From DASWUZ01 sp036401375 (GTDB taxonomy: Bacteria; Acidobacteriota; Terriglobia; Terriglobales; Acidobacteriaceae), in the NCBI GenBank assembly GCA_036401375.1, contig DASWVB010000022.1, forward strand, positions 1 to 57,231: a stretch of DNA of 57,231 nucleotides. The letters run 5' to 3'. Made by a program: the position numbers and the translations under genes. Positions 7,825-17,197 of the stretch are shown here, piece by piece. How positions within the stretch are numbered: the first letter of the stretch is position 1; the number at the start of each line of letters is the position of its first letter. A model generated the notes under the pieces. It was not told the DNA's origin. It saw nothing but the letters and a program-made list of their open reading frames with translations, and searched no databases.

Positions 7825-9030
7825 ATGCCCGCATTGATTGAAGAAGCCACTGCCCTCCCTGCACTTAGCAATGATGAGATCCAGCGCTATTCGCGCCACC
7901 TGATCCTGCCCGAGGTGGGCATGGAGGGCCAGCAGAAGCTGAAGGCCGCCAAAGTGCTCTGCGTCGGTACTGGAGGGCTAGGCTCCCCGCTGGCCTTTTA
8001 CCTGGCTGCAGCTGGAATCGGGACGCTGGGACTGGTGGACTTCGACGTGGTCGATTTCAGTAACCTGCAGCGGCAGATCATCCATTCCACCAGGGATGTG
8101 GGACGTTCGAAGCTCGATTCGGCTGAAGAGAAGCTGACGGCCCTGAACCCTTTCATGAAGATCGTGAAGTACAACACGATGCTTACCAGTGCGAATGCGA
8201 TGGAGATCATCCGTGACTTTGACATCGTCGCCGACGGTACGGATAACTTTCCGACGCGGTACCTGGTGAACGATGCCTGCGTATTGAGCGGCAAGCCCAA
8301 TGCTTACGGATCGATCTTTCGCTTTGAGGGTCAGGCGAGCGTCTTCGCTACGCAGGAAGGCCCGTGCTATCGCTGCCTCTATCCCGAGCCGCCGCCCCCC
8401 GGTCTGGTGCCCTCGTGCGCCGAGGGCGGAGTGCTTGGCATCCTTCCGGGGCTGGTGGGCGTGATCCAGGCGACAGAGGTGATCAAGCTGATCCTGGGCA
8501 AGGGCGAGCCACTCATCGGACGCCTGCTGCTGGTCGATTCGCTGAGCATGCGCTTCCGCGAGTTGAAGCTGCGCAAGAATCCAGAATGCCCGGTGTGCGG
8601 CACGCACCCCACGGTGACGAAGCTCATTGACTACGATCAGTTCTGCGGCATCGTCGCCGAGCCCGCAACCACAACCGTTAAGGAGGCCGGAGTGAGCACA
8701 GAGGTGAAAAATGGTGTGCCCCAGATGACCCCCGTCGAGCTCAAGAAGAGGCTGGATGCGGGAGAGGACATCTACGTCCTCGATGTGCGCGAACCCTTTG
8801 AGTACCAGATCGCGCAGATGGGCGGGCACCTGATCCCGCTAGCCGATGTGCAGAAACGGGCTGGCGAGCTCGATCCGGCGCAGGAGATCGTGGTGCATTG
8901 CAAGATGGGTGGACGCAGCCAGAAGGCGGCGGAGTTCCTGCAGGCTGCCGGGTTCAAGAAGATCCACAACCTGGCTGGCGGGATTGACGCGTGGTCGCAG
9001 CAGGTAGACCCTAGCGTGCCACGCTACTAG
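7825..9030 (+). CDS. moeZ: MoeZ-type sulfur-carrier adenylyltransferase with C-terminal rhodanese domain
   Basis: This E1-like enzyme adenylates the C-terminal Gly of a ThiS/MoaD/CysO carrier and then transfers sulfur to form the thiocarboxylate. The ThiF/MoeB domain (about 20-280) shows the nucleotide loop VGTGGLGS, the DxxDFSNLQRQ segment, ADGTDNFPTR, and zinc cysteine pairs CYRC and CPVC. The rhodanese domain (about 300-400) has YVLDVREPFE and the active-site cysteine in VHCKMGGRS. The start is placed at ATG 7825 because AAGGA lies 5 bases upstream; an ATG five codons earlier lacks such a site. It stands alone, 2.2 kb after the CysM-Mec-carrier operon, and is its likely partner. Confidence 0.92.
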   Translation: MPALIEEATALPALSNDEIQRYSRHLILPEVGMEGQQKLKAAKVLCVGTGGLGSPLAFYLAAAGIGTLGLVDFDVVDFSNLQRQIIHSTRDVGRSKLDSAEEKLTALNPFMKIVKYNTMLTSANAMEIIRDFDIVADGTDNFPTRYLVNDACVLSGKPNAYGSIFRFEGQASVFATQEGPCYRCLYPEPPPPGLVPSCAEGGVLGILPGLVGVIQATEVIKLILGKGEPLIGRLLLVDSLSMRFRELKLRKNPECPVCGTHPTVTKLIDYDQFCGIVAEPATTTVKEAGVSTEVKNGVPQMTPVELKKRLDAGEDIYVLDVREPFEYQIAQMGGHLIPLADVQKRAGELDPAQEIVVHCKMGGRSQKAAEFLQAAGFKKIHNLAGGIDAWSQQVDPSVPRY

Positions 9031-9204
9031 ATGTGAGGGCTCACCTCGTCACTCACCGGTGATGAGGAACTGCGCGTGATTCGCACCGATGGCTTTGGCT
9101 TTAGCCGGCTTCGCTCTTCGCACGGGTTCGACTCCGAGAGGGCGTTCGCTTTGTGCGTTTGCCGTCACTGCCGCGGTCCCCGTGCGTTGGCGTCGCTGCT
9201 TGCT

Positions 9205-9234
9205 TTGGCAGACGTCCCTTCTGCTGGGTATACT
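9205..9234 (+). promoter_or_regulatory. candidate sigma-70 promoter for the PIN-TRAM gene
   Basis: TTGGCA at 9205-9210 and TATACT at 9229-9234 are separated by 18 bases, each one mismatch from consensus. The likely transcript start is about 9241, giving a leader of about 73 bases. An AGGA lies 4 bases before the ATG at 9314. Confidence 0.5.
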
Positions 9235-9313
9235 CCCTGTGACCTGACCGGGAAATCGAACGCGCCCCTGCCTTGACGCGCCGGCCGGCATACAAAGGGA
9301 GTCCCAGGACTAC

Positions 9314-10354
9314 ATGGACCTCATACTGATTCGAGTCATTTTCCTCCTGATTCTGACGGCTGCCTCGTTTTTCCTCAGGCCGTTCAACCTGAACCCATGG
9401 CTCTCTGCCGGCGTTGGCGCGCTTGGCGCTGTGCTGATCATCGTCTTTGAGCTGCGGGTGCGGGCGCTCAGCCTCAAGCGCCTGTTCGGGGCCGTGATCG
9501 GCAGCCTGCTTGGAATCCTGGGCGCGTTTCTCTTCTCCCTGGTGCTGCACTACAGCCTCACGCCGGGCAGCGAGAAGAGCCTCATCCAAATCTTCGTGCT
9601 GCTGCTGATGTCTTATGTGGGCCTGGTGGTGGGCACGAGCAAGGGGGACCTGCTCAACCTCTCCGCCCTGGGGGACATCTTCAACGCGGAGCGCACGCCG
9701 GGCAGACGCAATGTGAAGGTGCTCGATACCAGCTCCATCATTGACGGCCGTATCGCAGATATCGCCGACACGGGGTTCCTCGAAGGAGTTCTGGTGATCC
9801 CGGAGTTTGTGTTGCGGGAGTTGCAGCTTGTGGCGGACTCGACCGATGGATCGAAGCGCCAGAGGGGTCGCCGCGGACTCGACATCCTGCAGAGGATGCA
9901 GGGCAACAGCGAGTTGACAATTCAGATCGTCGAGACGGATTTCCCGCACATAAGGGAGGTCGACCTCAAGCTGCTCGAGCTGGCGAAGACGATGGACGCG
10001 AAGATCGTCACCAACGACTTCAACCTGAACAAGGTGGCGCACCTGCACAGTGTCGCAGTGTTGAACATCAACGACCTGGCGGGCTCTCTGCGCCCCGTGG
10101 TGCTGCCGGGCGAGAAGATGCACGTGGTTATTCTCAAGGAGGGCAAAGAGTATAACCAGGGGGTCGCTTACCTCGATGACGGCACCATGGTGGTGGTCGA
10201 CAACGCGCGCCGGATGATCGGCCGGCCGGTCGATATCAGCGTCACGTCAGTGTTGCAGACGGCGTCGGGGAAGATGATCTTCGGCAAGGTAGACGAGGGA
10301 GCCAAGCCCGAGCCAGTTCGCAGCAGCGAGGTGCGAGAGATTAGCGGCGACTGA
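9314..10354 (+). CDS. membrane-anchored PIN/TRAM domain protein
   Basis: This is a predicted ribonuclease or RNA-binding protein of the YacL/PIN-TRAM type. Residues 1-110 hold four membrane helices (MDLILIRVIFLLILTAASFF, then ALGAVLIIVFEL, FGAVIGSLLGILGAFLFSLV and IQIFVLLLMSYVGLVVG). The PIN domain follows with VLDTSSIIDGRI, a central Glu in VIPEFVLREL, and KIVTNDFNLN supplying acidic metal ligands. A TRAM-like RNA-binding beta domain starts near VVLPGEKMHVVILKEG. The length of 346 residues is normal. The role is inferred as membrane-proximal RNA turnover. The gene is monocistronic, behind the promoter-like boxes at 9205-9234, and is convergent with the MscS gene. Confidence 0.9.
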   Translation: MDLILIRVIFLLILTAASFFLRPFNLNPWLSAGVGALGAVLIIVFELRVRALSLKRLFGAVIGSLLGILGAFLFSLVLHYSLTPGSEKSLIQIFVLLLMSYVGLVVGTSKGDLLNLSALGDIFNAERTPGRRNVKVLDTSSIIDGRIADIADTGFLEGVLVIPEFVLRELQLVADSTDGSKRQRGRRGLDILQRMQGNSELTIQIVETDFPHIREVDLKLLELAKTMDAKIVTNDFNLNKVAHLHSVAVLNINDLAGSLRPVVLPGEKMHVVILKEGKEYNQGVAYLDDGTMVVVDNARRMIGRPVDISVTSVLQTASGKMIFGKVDEGAKPEPVRSSEVREISGD

Positions 10355-10450
10355 TTCCGGTGCCTTCGGCCCACATTGCCGCCGAGGTCAATGGCTGCTC
10401 TGGCGCACGATTGAACATCGAGTACCGCGGGCTCGCAGGCCGGCGGCGCC

Positions 10451-12358
10451 CTACCTCGAAGTCCCCGGTTGCGTTGCCAAAGCTGCAGCTGCTGGCGCGT
10501 CCAGGCCGGAAACATCCGCTGCCGTCAGCTCAGGGACTGGGCCTTCATGCAGGATCCCGATGACGTCATGGTACAGCCGGGTGCGCATGGCGTAACGTTC
10601 GGGAGCGCGGGTGATGTAGCGCACTGTTACCGCGATTCCTTCCGGTACAGGCCTGAGATCGACGGCGGCCTGGGCCGAGATCTCGGGAGCCGGATAGTTG
10701 CGGGTTGCTTTCTTCCACTCCGCCTCGGCTTCCCTGGCGTTGGCCTCGGTAGTCTTTGCCACGGCGGCGCGAATCTGGTCGACCTTCTGGTACGACTCTG
10801 CGCTGGGGGGGACAGTCACCTGCAGCTGGTCCCAGAGCCACTGACCGGCGGTTGAAAAGTTGAAGTAGGTACCCTCGATGGCGAAGCTGTTCAGGAAGGT
10901 GATGCGGCGGCCGGTAGGGTGGCCCATCTCGGCGAAGCTGCCCGTCTCAAGCAGCACGGTGCGCATCAGGCCGATCTCGACCACCTCCCCGCCGACACCG
11001 TTGATCTCCACCCAGTCGCCGATGCGCATACCATTTCGACCCATCAGCACGAACCAGCCGAAGAAGGCGACGATAAAGTCTTTCAAAACGACGGTGAGAC
11101 CGGCGGTCGCGAGGCCGATGATGGTGGGCGTCTGACGTGGCAGCCCGAAGATGACCAGCAGGATGACGATCAGTCCGACCGCCTGGACGGCTAGTTCCGC
11201 AATGATGCGCAGGTGGATGAGCCGGCGCTGGTCGACGGAGCCACCGCGAGAGAGGCTGCGAATCAGGATTCCGGACAGGACGACCAGCAACACAATGGTG
11301 GTCACCACGGTAAGTGTCTGCACGATGCGATTCAGCACGGTGCGGCGCTGCGCGACGACAAGGTGGTCCCAGTTTTCGTAGGCCATGGCGAGGGCCTGTT
11401 CGTTGCGGATGCGGGTGCTCCACTCGGTTAGCCTCTGACGCTGCAGGGTCTGCTCCTTCAGCTTGCCGAGGGCAGCGGCGCCTTTATTGGGTGAAGAGGT
11501 CCTGGCGGAGCCGCTGGGCGAGTCCGCTGCCGGCGTCGGAGAGTTGCTGGGGGAGGCCGGCGTCTGCGATGACTCCTCAAGCTGCTTCTCGAGGTCATCA
11601 TGCTGGCGGGTGAGGGTAGCGGCCAAGGCAAAGGCGTCAAGCCGCGCCTGCCATAGCTGCTTGTGGCGGCCGTTCAATGAGAGCAGAGCGCGGATCTTAC
11701 CGGGCAGAGTTCGCAGAGCCTCGGGAGATTCGAGCGCAGTTGTCGGCGTGTTCTCAGGAATGGACTCAGCCCGCTTCTGCACTGCCGCGTGTTCGTCCAT
11801 GGCCTGCTGTATCTTTGCTGCGCGGTCGCCGTCGACCCGGATGAGGTCCTGGTGGAGGTCTGCAAGCTCGTCGTTGTCCAGTTCAAGCTGCGCCTGCGCC
11901 AAACCCAGCTGTGCCGTGGCCTGGTCCTGGTTGCTCGCCGCCGGGAGCGCCTGCTTCAGGTCGTTGATGTGCTGCTGCTCGGCGTTGACCTTGTCGGTCA
12001 TCGCAGCAATACGTTTGGAGTAAGTGAGCGCCCATCCGGAGAGCGGCGGCGCGTTGGTTGTGGCATCGCGCAGAGCGGTGGCGAAGGCTTGATCGACCTC
12101 GTGGTCGGCGGCCTGCAACGCCTGGGTCGCGAAGGCACGCTCCTGCGGGGTGGCCGCCTGGGCGGCGAGGTCGCGCGCCGTCTGCAGCGGCTTCTGATCG
12201 ACCAGACCGGAGGTATTGGGCAGCACCGGCGGAGCGTTATAGGCGAGCGACGGATCGCCGCCGCGGGTCAGGAACACACCCACCAGGAGCGCCGCCAGCA
12301 GCCCTAACAGGACGAACAGGGCGATGCGACGGCCGTATTCCAACGAGGAAAGCTTCAT
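10451..12358 (-). CDS. MscS-family mechanosensitive channel with coiled-coil N-terminal domain
   Basis: The 635-residue protein begins with one membrane helix (RRIALFVLLGLLAALLVGVF). A periplasmic, Ala/Gln-rich coiled-coil region follows (about 50-300) with a Ser/Pro-rich linker near 265-290. Further helices come next (VVTTIVLLVVLSGILI, LAVQAVGLIVILLVIF), and then the MscS pore helix and cytoplasmic beta domain: GLATAGLTVVLKDFIVAFFG followed by MRIGDWVEINGVGGEVVEIG, the family signature. The C-terminus is the alpha-beta vestibule domain. It should relieve hypo-osmotic stress or sense membrane tension. The long N-terminal coiled coil is like the larger MscK/YbdG-type paralogues rather than minimal MscS. 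Confidence 0.9.
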   Translation of the reverse strand: MKLSSLEYGRRIALFVLLGLLAALLVGVFLTRGGDPSLAYNAPPVLPNTSGLVDQKPLQTARDLAAQAATPQERAFATQALQAADHEVDQAFATALRDATTNAPPLSGWALTYSKRIAAMTDKVNAEQQHINDLKQALPAASNQDQATAQLGLAQAQLELDNDELADLHQDLIRVDGDRAAKIQQAMDEHAAVQKRAESIPENTPTTALESPEALRTLPGKIRALLSLNGRHKQLWQARLDAFALAATLTRQHDDLEKQLEESSQTPASPSNSPTPAADSPSGSARTSSPNKGAAALGKLKEQTLQRQRLTEWSTRIRNEQALAMAYENWDHLVVAQRRTVLNRIVQTLTVVTTIVLLVVLSGILIRSLSRGGSVDQRRLIHLRIIAELAVQAVGLIVILLVIFGLPRQTPTIIGLATAGLTVVLKDFIVAFFGWFVLMGRNGMRIGDWVEINGVGGEVVEIGLMRTVLLETGSFAEMGHPTGRRITFLNSFAIEGTYFNFSTAGQWLWDQLQVTVPPSAESYQKVDQIRAAVAKTTEANAREAEAEWKKATRNYPAPEISAQAAVDLRPVPEGIAVTVRYITRAPERYAMRTRLYHDVIGILHEGPVPELTAADVSGLDAPAAAALATQPGTSR

Positions 12359-12578
12359 GTTGAAGTTGCTCCTGCTTTGACAGTAGCGTGATGGAGCTCG
12401 AGCTGACCAGCCTGGTGCGTCCGGCAGCTCTTCGACTTACCGACAGTGATCCCGGAGGGCTGAAACGGGACGCCTCCGCGACATATTACTGAACTCTTAC
12501 AGCCCCCCGGTCGCTGCTCCATTTACGCTGGCAATTAGAGCACGCGCGACTCAGACGCGAGGCAGGCAGAGACAAGGG

Positions 12579-13475
12579 ATGGGGTATATGGCAACCACTG
12601 TTGCAAACGCGGCGAAGACGGCCACGACCGAGGGCACGCCGGAGCTGACGCAATCGCGCTCAGAGGAATTTAATTGGGTCTTCTTTGCGGTGATCGCCGC
12701 GTTTCATATCGGCGGCATCGCTGCTCTATTTTTCTTCAGCTGGCCGGCCGTCGCGGTGTTTCTCGTGATGTGGCTGCTGGGGCAGAACGTGGGAATTGCG
12801 ATGAGCTACCACAGGCAGCTGACGCACCGGGGTTACAGCACTCCGAAGTGGCTGGAGTACGCGATGGCGGTCTGCGGAACGATGTCGCTGCAGGGGAGCC
12901 CGACGTACTGGGTTGCCGTCCACCGGATGCACCACCAGTACACGGACAAGCCGGGCGATCCGCACTCCCCGCGCGATGGCAAGTGGTGGTCGCACATGGG
13001 CTGGATCCTGCGTGGGTCGCTGCACAACGAGACCACGATGCTGTCGCGCTACGCGCCCGATCTGCAGCGGGACAGGTTTTACCAGTGGCTGGCGACGTAC
13101 CATTGGCTGCCGGTGACGCTGGTTGGATTCGGACTGCTGGCCGGCGGAACGGCGGCGGGTGGTTGGCGACTCGGTGCTTCCCTGGTGCTGTGGGGAATCT
13201 TCCTGCGCGTTTCCATCGGATTTCATGTGACGTGGCTGGTCAACTCCGCCACCCATATCTGGGGCTCACGGCGGTTCAAGACCAAGGACGATTCGACCAA
13301 TAACTGGTGGGTGGCTCTGTTGACGGGCGGGGAAGGATGGCACAACAACCACCACGCTCATCCCGTCTCAGCGTGCCATGGAATGGCCTGGTATGAGCTT
13401 GACGTCAATTACTGGGGAATTAAGTTTTTGGAGATGGTTGGGTTGGCCAAGAACGTCAAGGTGATGCGGCCCTGA
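12579..13475 (+). CDS. fatty acid desaturase (acyl-CoA delta-9 type)
   Basis: This is an integral-membrane di-iron desaturase that introduces a double bond into saturated acyl chains. All histidine boxes are present: YHRQLTHRGY (HxxxxH), HRMHHQYTD (HxxHH) and HNNHHAHP (HxxHH), plus the NSATHIWG motif. Four hydrophobic helices surround them. The length is 298 residues. ATG at 12579 has AAGGG just before it; a second ATG three codons later is possible. The enzyme needs an electron donor that is not encoded nearby. Flanking genes (MscS and TIR proteins) suggest no operon. A role in membrane fluidity is inferred. Confidence 0.92.
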   Translation: MGYMATTVANAAKTATTEGTPELTQSRSEEFNWVFFAVIAAFHIGGIAALFFFSWPAVAVFLVMWLLGQNVGIAMSYHRQLTHRGYSTPKWLEYAMAVCGTMSLQGSPTYWVAVHRMHHQYTDKPGDPHSPRDGKWWSHMGWILRGSLHNETTMLSRYAPDLQRDRFYQWLATYHWLPVTLVGFGLLAGGTAAGGWRLGASLVLWGIFLRVSIGFHVTWLVNSATHIWGSRRFKTKDDSTNNWWVALLTGGEGWHNNHHAHPVSACHGMAWYELDVNYWGIKFLEMVGLAKNVKVMRP

Positions 13476-13548
13476 GCTAGATTTCGACCCTGATCCGAGC
13501 CCTTCGCGCGCCCGGCGGACGCAGATGAATGTCCTGAAGCGTCGCGCC

Positions 13549-14514
13549 TCACTTAACCCGGGTTGCGGTGAAATGTATAGGGACGTGCGACTCGACGCTG
13601 CTGTCCGTGAGCATTGTGAACTGGACCGTATTGCCTTCGATCAAGCCTTTGTAGAGATGCTCATCCTGCGAAGTCTGCCCGTTCATCTCCGTTATGGTCT
13701 TCGTCGTGAAGCTGATACGGTTGCCCTCGACCTTACCGTCGAAGATGCCGCGGGCCGCCTTGAAGAGGGATGCGGTACCGGACAGCTCTGTGCCGTCCAC
13801 TTCGAAGTCAAACGTCTCCGTGTACTTGTCTCCCCAGTCGTAGGTCACAGTAGCCTCCCACCTGCCGGTAATATCAGCGGCTGGCTTTATGGGCTCCTTT
13901 GACGCAGTCGATAGCGGCGTACTGGCGGCCTGGATGCTGGATTCCTTCGGCGCGACATGTCTGTGGAGCAAGACACCGCAGGCGACCACCGCGGCCAGCA
14001 CTGCAGCTGCGACTGCAGGGATTACTCGATTCGGTTTCGTGTATCTAGCGAGATCGGGGGCAGTCTTGTCGAGAAGCTCGATCAGCCGGGCAGCATCGTC
14101 GCGGAAGTGCTCGTCGCGAAGATCGATTGCCTCACGCAGTGACAGAGGACGCAGGTCTTCCGGCAGATCTTTCTGATCTGGCATGGCGGCTTTACTCACC
14201 AGGACGGGAATGACCCGAACTCCGCGTTGCAGCGCCTTGGCAATCTCGAGCCTGACGAAGTCGCCGGAATTATCGAGTCGCCGCTTCCCATCCTCCCCGG
14301 TGATGGTCAGCCACCGCTCGCCGATGACTGCGAGGAGCACATTGCACAGGCCGATCTTCTGCTCGATCACGGTCACAAAGTTGTCACCGCCGCTGATTGC
14401 GTCAATGTCCATAAAGGTGTTTTCTCTGCCGAAGTGCGCGCTGAGAATGTCGAAGAGCCGCCCTGCATAACCGCCGCTGTCTTCGCGGCGATAGCTGATG
14501 AATACCCCAGACAT
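13549..14514 (-). CDS. TIR domain protein with transmembrane helix and extracytoplasmic beta domain
   Basis: Residues 1-140 form a TIR domain: MSGVFISYRREDSGGYAGRL, the FMDIDAISGGDNFV segment, VLLAVIGERWL, and DFVRLEIAKALQRGVRVIPVLV. The Glu in the LEIAKAL helix is the position of the catalytic Glu in TIR NAD hydrolases. One membrane helix follows (VIPAVAAAVLAAVVACGVLL, about 166-186), then a Ser/Thr-rich linker. A C-terminal, probably all-beta domain ends the protein (DITGRWEATVTYDWGDKYTE), with repeated GxxxGTAS and DGKVEGNRISF strands. The predicted topology puts TIR inside and the beta domain outside. The ligand and enzymatic activity are unknown; a signalling or NAD-depletion role is inference. 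Confidence 0.88.
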   Translation of the reverse strand: MSGVFISYRREDSGGYAGRLFDILSAHFGRENTFMDIDAISGGDNFVTVIEQKIGLCNVLLAVIGERWLTITGEDGKRRLDNSGDFVRLEIAKALQRGVRVIPVLVSKAAMPDQKDLPEDLRPLSLREAIDLRDEHFRDDAARLIELLDKTAPDLARYTKPNRVIPAVAAAVLAAVVACGVLLHRHVAPKESSIQAASTPLSTASKEPIKPAADITGRWEATVTYDWGDKYTETFDFEVDGTELSGTASLFKAARGIFDGKVEGNRISFTTKTITEMNGQTSQDEHLYKGLIEGNTVQFTMLTDSSVESHVPIHFTATRVK

Positions 14515-14708
14515 GGCGGACCCTCGCTTCAGAGATTCGGATGCAGCAGCGGTTTCAGACCACCTTTATCGCTCCGCCTACTATAGCGTTTTGTGGCGCT
14601 GGCGCTCGAAGCAAAGGCGAGGACAAGCGGGAAGTCTTTCGATTAGGATGTCGCTTGTACCTGACCCTGTTCGCTCAGCGGCAGGTGATCTCGACCGCCG
14701 AGGCTAGC

Positions 14709-16229
14709 ATGCGCCGCTCCCGTATCTTCTTCTACTCGCTCTTCTGCTGCTCTCTTTCGCTCAGCCTCCTTTCCCCGGCGATCAGAGCCCAGGAACAAGC
14801 TACCGAGACGGTTACGATTGATGCCAACGCGCCGGCTACGCCGCTGCCTCACTTCTGGGAGCAGATGTTTGGATCGGGGCGGGCCGTGCTTTCGCTGCGG
14901 GAGAGCTATCGCAACGACCTGCGGCAGGTGAGGGCGGCTACCGGCTTTAAGTATGTCCGCTTCCATGCCATATTCCACGATGAGCTCGGAGTCTACGACG
15001 AAGACAAACTGGGCAACCCGGTCTACAACTTCAGCTACGTCGACCAGATCTATGACGGGCTGCTGGCCAACGGAGTGAAGCCTTTTGTGGAGCTGAGCTT
15101 CACCCCGAGGAAGATGGCGAGCCGGCTGGAGTTTCATGCCTTCTGGTACAAGCCGATCCCGGCACCGCCTGTCTACTCCAAGTGGGACCCGATGATCACG
15201 GCGTTTGCGCAGCACCTGATCGACCGCTACGGCATCGACGAGGTGGCGTCGTGGTACTTCGAGGTGTGGAACGAGCCGAATATCGACTTCTGGACCGGGC
15301 GCCCGGCGCAGCAGACTTATTTTGAGCTCTACGACCACACAGCACGCGCGCTCAAGGCGGTGAACGAGAGGATCCGAGTGGGCGGCCCGTCGACCGCGCA
15401 GGCTGCCTGGGTCGACGCGATCATCGCGCACACGACGGCTGAGCACGTACCCCTCGACTTTGTTTCAACCCACGTCTACGGCAACGATGCCAGCTCCGAC
15501 GTCTTTCCTGACAAGCGGCCGATCGCACCGCACCAGATGGTGTGCGCAGCGGTGGCGAAGGTCCACGACCAGATCAAGGCCTCTGCGCGGCCAACGATCC
15601 CTCTGATCTGGAGCGAGTTCAACGCGACCTATGCCAATGAACCTCTGATCACCGACACCATCTACATGGGACCGTGGATGGCGGATACGATCCGAAAGTG
15701 CGATGGGATGGTCGACATCATGTCCTACTGGAGCTTCTCGGATGTCTTTGAAGAGCAGGGAGTGGTGAAGGAGCCGTTCTATGGCGGGTACGGGCTGATT
15801 GCGGCGGGGAGCATTCCCAAGCCGGCCTTTCGCGTCTTCAGCCTGCTGCACCTGCTGGGTGACGAGCGGATTGCGTCCACCTCAGAGGATCTGCTGGTGA
15901 CGAAACGAGCTGACGGGACTCTGGTGATTGCAGCGTGGAACCTGGTTGAGCCGCCGGGTGCGACGGGGGCCGGCAAGACGATTGCGCTCAAGATCACGGG
16001 CCAGAAAGAAGGGTCGCGCGCTTACATACGGCGAGTGGATGCGGACCATGGCGACACCCTTGGCGCCTACAATGCGATGGGCCGGCCGCGTTACCCGAGC
16101 CAGGCGCAGTTGACGGCGCTGCGGCAAGTCACGGCGGACATGCCCGCCGAGACTCAGTCCCTATCGGACGGCATCCTGAAGCTGAGGCTGCCCTCCAGCG
16201 GCCTGGCGGTCATCGAGATCAGGCCCTAG
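14709..16229 (+). CDS. secreted GH39-like glycoside hydrolase
   Basis: The protein resembles GH39 beta-xylosidases and alpha-L-iduronidases, retaining enzymes with a TIM barrel. The acid/base Glu is in FEVWNEPNIDFW and the nucleophile Glu in PLIWSEFNATY. FKYVRFHAIFHDELGVY is the typical early barrel strand. The start at 14709 is chosen because it gives a signal peptide (MRRSRIFFYSLFCC to PAIRAQ, cleavage near residue 30); the upstream extension in frame has no such logic. A C-terminal beta-sandwich follows the barrel (LVTKRADGTLVIAAWNL). It is probably periplasmic and active on plant or microbial polysaccharide; the exact substrate is not decidable here. Confidence 0.85.
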   Translation: MRRSRIFFYSLFCCSLSLSLLSPAIRAQEQATETVTIDANAPATPLPHFWEQMFGSGRAVLSLRESYRNDLRQVRAATGFKYVRFHAIFHDELGVYDEDKLGNPVYNFSYVDQIYDGLLANGVKPFVELSFTPRKMASRLEFHAFWYKPIPAPPVYSKWDPMITAFAQHLIDRYGIDEVASWYFEVWNEPNIDFWTGRPAQQTYFELYDHTARALKAVNERIRVGGPSTAQAAWVDAIIAHTTAEHVPLDFVSTHVYGNDASSDVFPDKRPIAPHQMVCAAVAKVHDQIKASARPTIPLIWSEFNATYANEPLITDTIYMGPWMADTIRKCDGMVDIMSYWSFSDVFEEQGVVKEPFYGGYGLIAAGSIPKPAFRVFSLLHLLGDERIASTSEDLLVTKRADGTLVIAAWNLVEPPGATGAGKTIALKITGQKEGSRAYIRRVDADHGDTLGAYNAMGRPRYPSQAQLTALRQVTADMPAETQSLSDGILKLRLPSSGLAVIEIRP

Positions 16230-16417
16230 ACGGGCTGTACGAGGCCGCGTGAATCGAGCCAGCCGACGCCGAATCTCACTGGAAACTGAGAGCCTGCGCC
16301 TGGCGCCCGTTGCAAGTGCATTATCGACACAGGGTGTGGGCGCGGGCGCGGAGCCCGTGCCAGCGAGGTCTATCCCCAAGCATGGTGAGCAGCTCGCGAC
16401 CTAAGCTTGTGGACTGG

Positions 16418-17197
16418 CTACTTTGCGGGGAAAGAGGGGCCTGCTTGCACGGTAGTCCCTGGTCGCGCTCTGGTCTCTGCTTGCACCGGCGCGGGTGGTG
16501 CGTTGGCGAGGTCGCACGCACGCCAGAGGTACCAGCTGGCGACCGAACGCCACGGACGCCAGCGCTCTCCGCGCTTCAGCATCTCCGCGGGAGTGGGCAG
16601 CAGGTCATTGGTGAAGGGATTGCGTGCGGTGACCCTTCGTGCGCGTACTCCCTTCCGGGTGGCCGTACCGAAGGTCAGTGCAAAGCCTTTACGCACGCCG
16701 TAGTCGCTGACCGGCAGCACGTCTGGCCTGCCCAGCCGGAAGATCAGCAGCATCTCGACCGTCCAGGGCCCGATGCCGCGGACTGAGGTGAGGCGGTTGA
16801 TGATCTCGGCGTCGGGCAGGCGGCGAATCTGGGTGAGGCTGGGTACTGTTCCGTCGATCGTCCGGGCTGCGAGATCGCGCAGGGCTAAAGCCTTGTTGCC
16901 GGAGAGCCCGGAGGCGCGCAGCACGTCGTCTCCGGCGGCCAGAAGCTGCTCGGGCCTGGGGTGCAGGTCCCCAAAGACAGCCAGCAAGCGCTTGAGGATG
17001 GCAGCAGCCGCCTTGCCGTGAAGCTGCTGGTAGATGATCGATTCGAGCAAAGACTCGAAGGGAGAGTGTGCGCTCTTGAGCCGCAGGGTAAAGGGGCCAG
17101 CCCGGGCGATGAGCTGGCCGAGCTTCGGGTCAGCAGCAGCAAGATCGAGGCAGGCCTGAGCGGCATCGTAGCGGACGGGGCGGCGGCCATCGACCAT
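16418..17197 (-). CDS. AlkA-type DNA-3-methyladenine glycosylase (HhH-GPD)
   Basis: This base-excision repair enzyme removes alkylated purines. The HhH-GPD core is clear: ESIIYQQLHGKAAAAI, then the hairpin LTSVRGIGPWTVEMLLIF, and the catalytic Asp in LPVSDYGVRKG. The start is set at ATG 17197 (MVDGRRPVRYD), where the domain begins. A longer frame to 17335 would add 46 Arg/Cys-rich residues without family support. The C-terminal 30 residues after the domain are Pro/Ala/Arg-rich. It is monocistronic and convergent with the GH39 gene. Confidence 0.88.
   Translation of the reverse strand: MVDGRRPVRYDAAQACLDLAAADPKLGQLIARAGPFTLRLKSAHSPFESLLESIIYQQLHGKAAAAILKRLLAVFGDLHPRPEQLLAAGDDVLRASGLSGNKALALRDLAARTIDGTVPSLTQIRRLPDAEIINRLTSVRGIGPWTVEMLLIFRLGRPDVLPVSDYGVRKGFALTFGTATRKGVRARRVTARNPFTNDLLPTPAEMLKRGERWRPWRSVASWYLWRACDLANAPPAPVQAETRARPGTTVQAGPSFPAK

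Noticed and set aside
7978..8829. 283-codon minus-strand frame opposite moeZ
   Set aside because: It is an antisense shadow; moeZ has full catalytic motifs on the plus strand.
9031..9070. Hairpin CACTCACCGGTGATGAG after moeZ as another copy of the dispersed repeat
   Set aside because: It shares a few bases but lacks the TCCCACTCAT and GGGGCAC ends.
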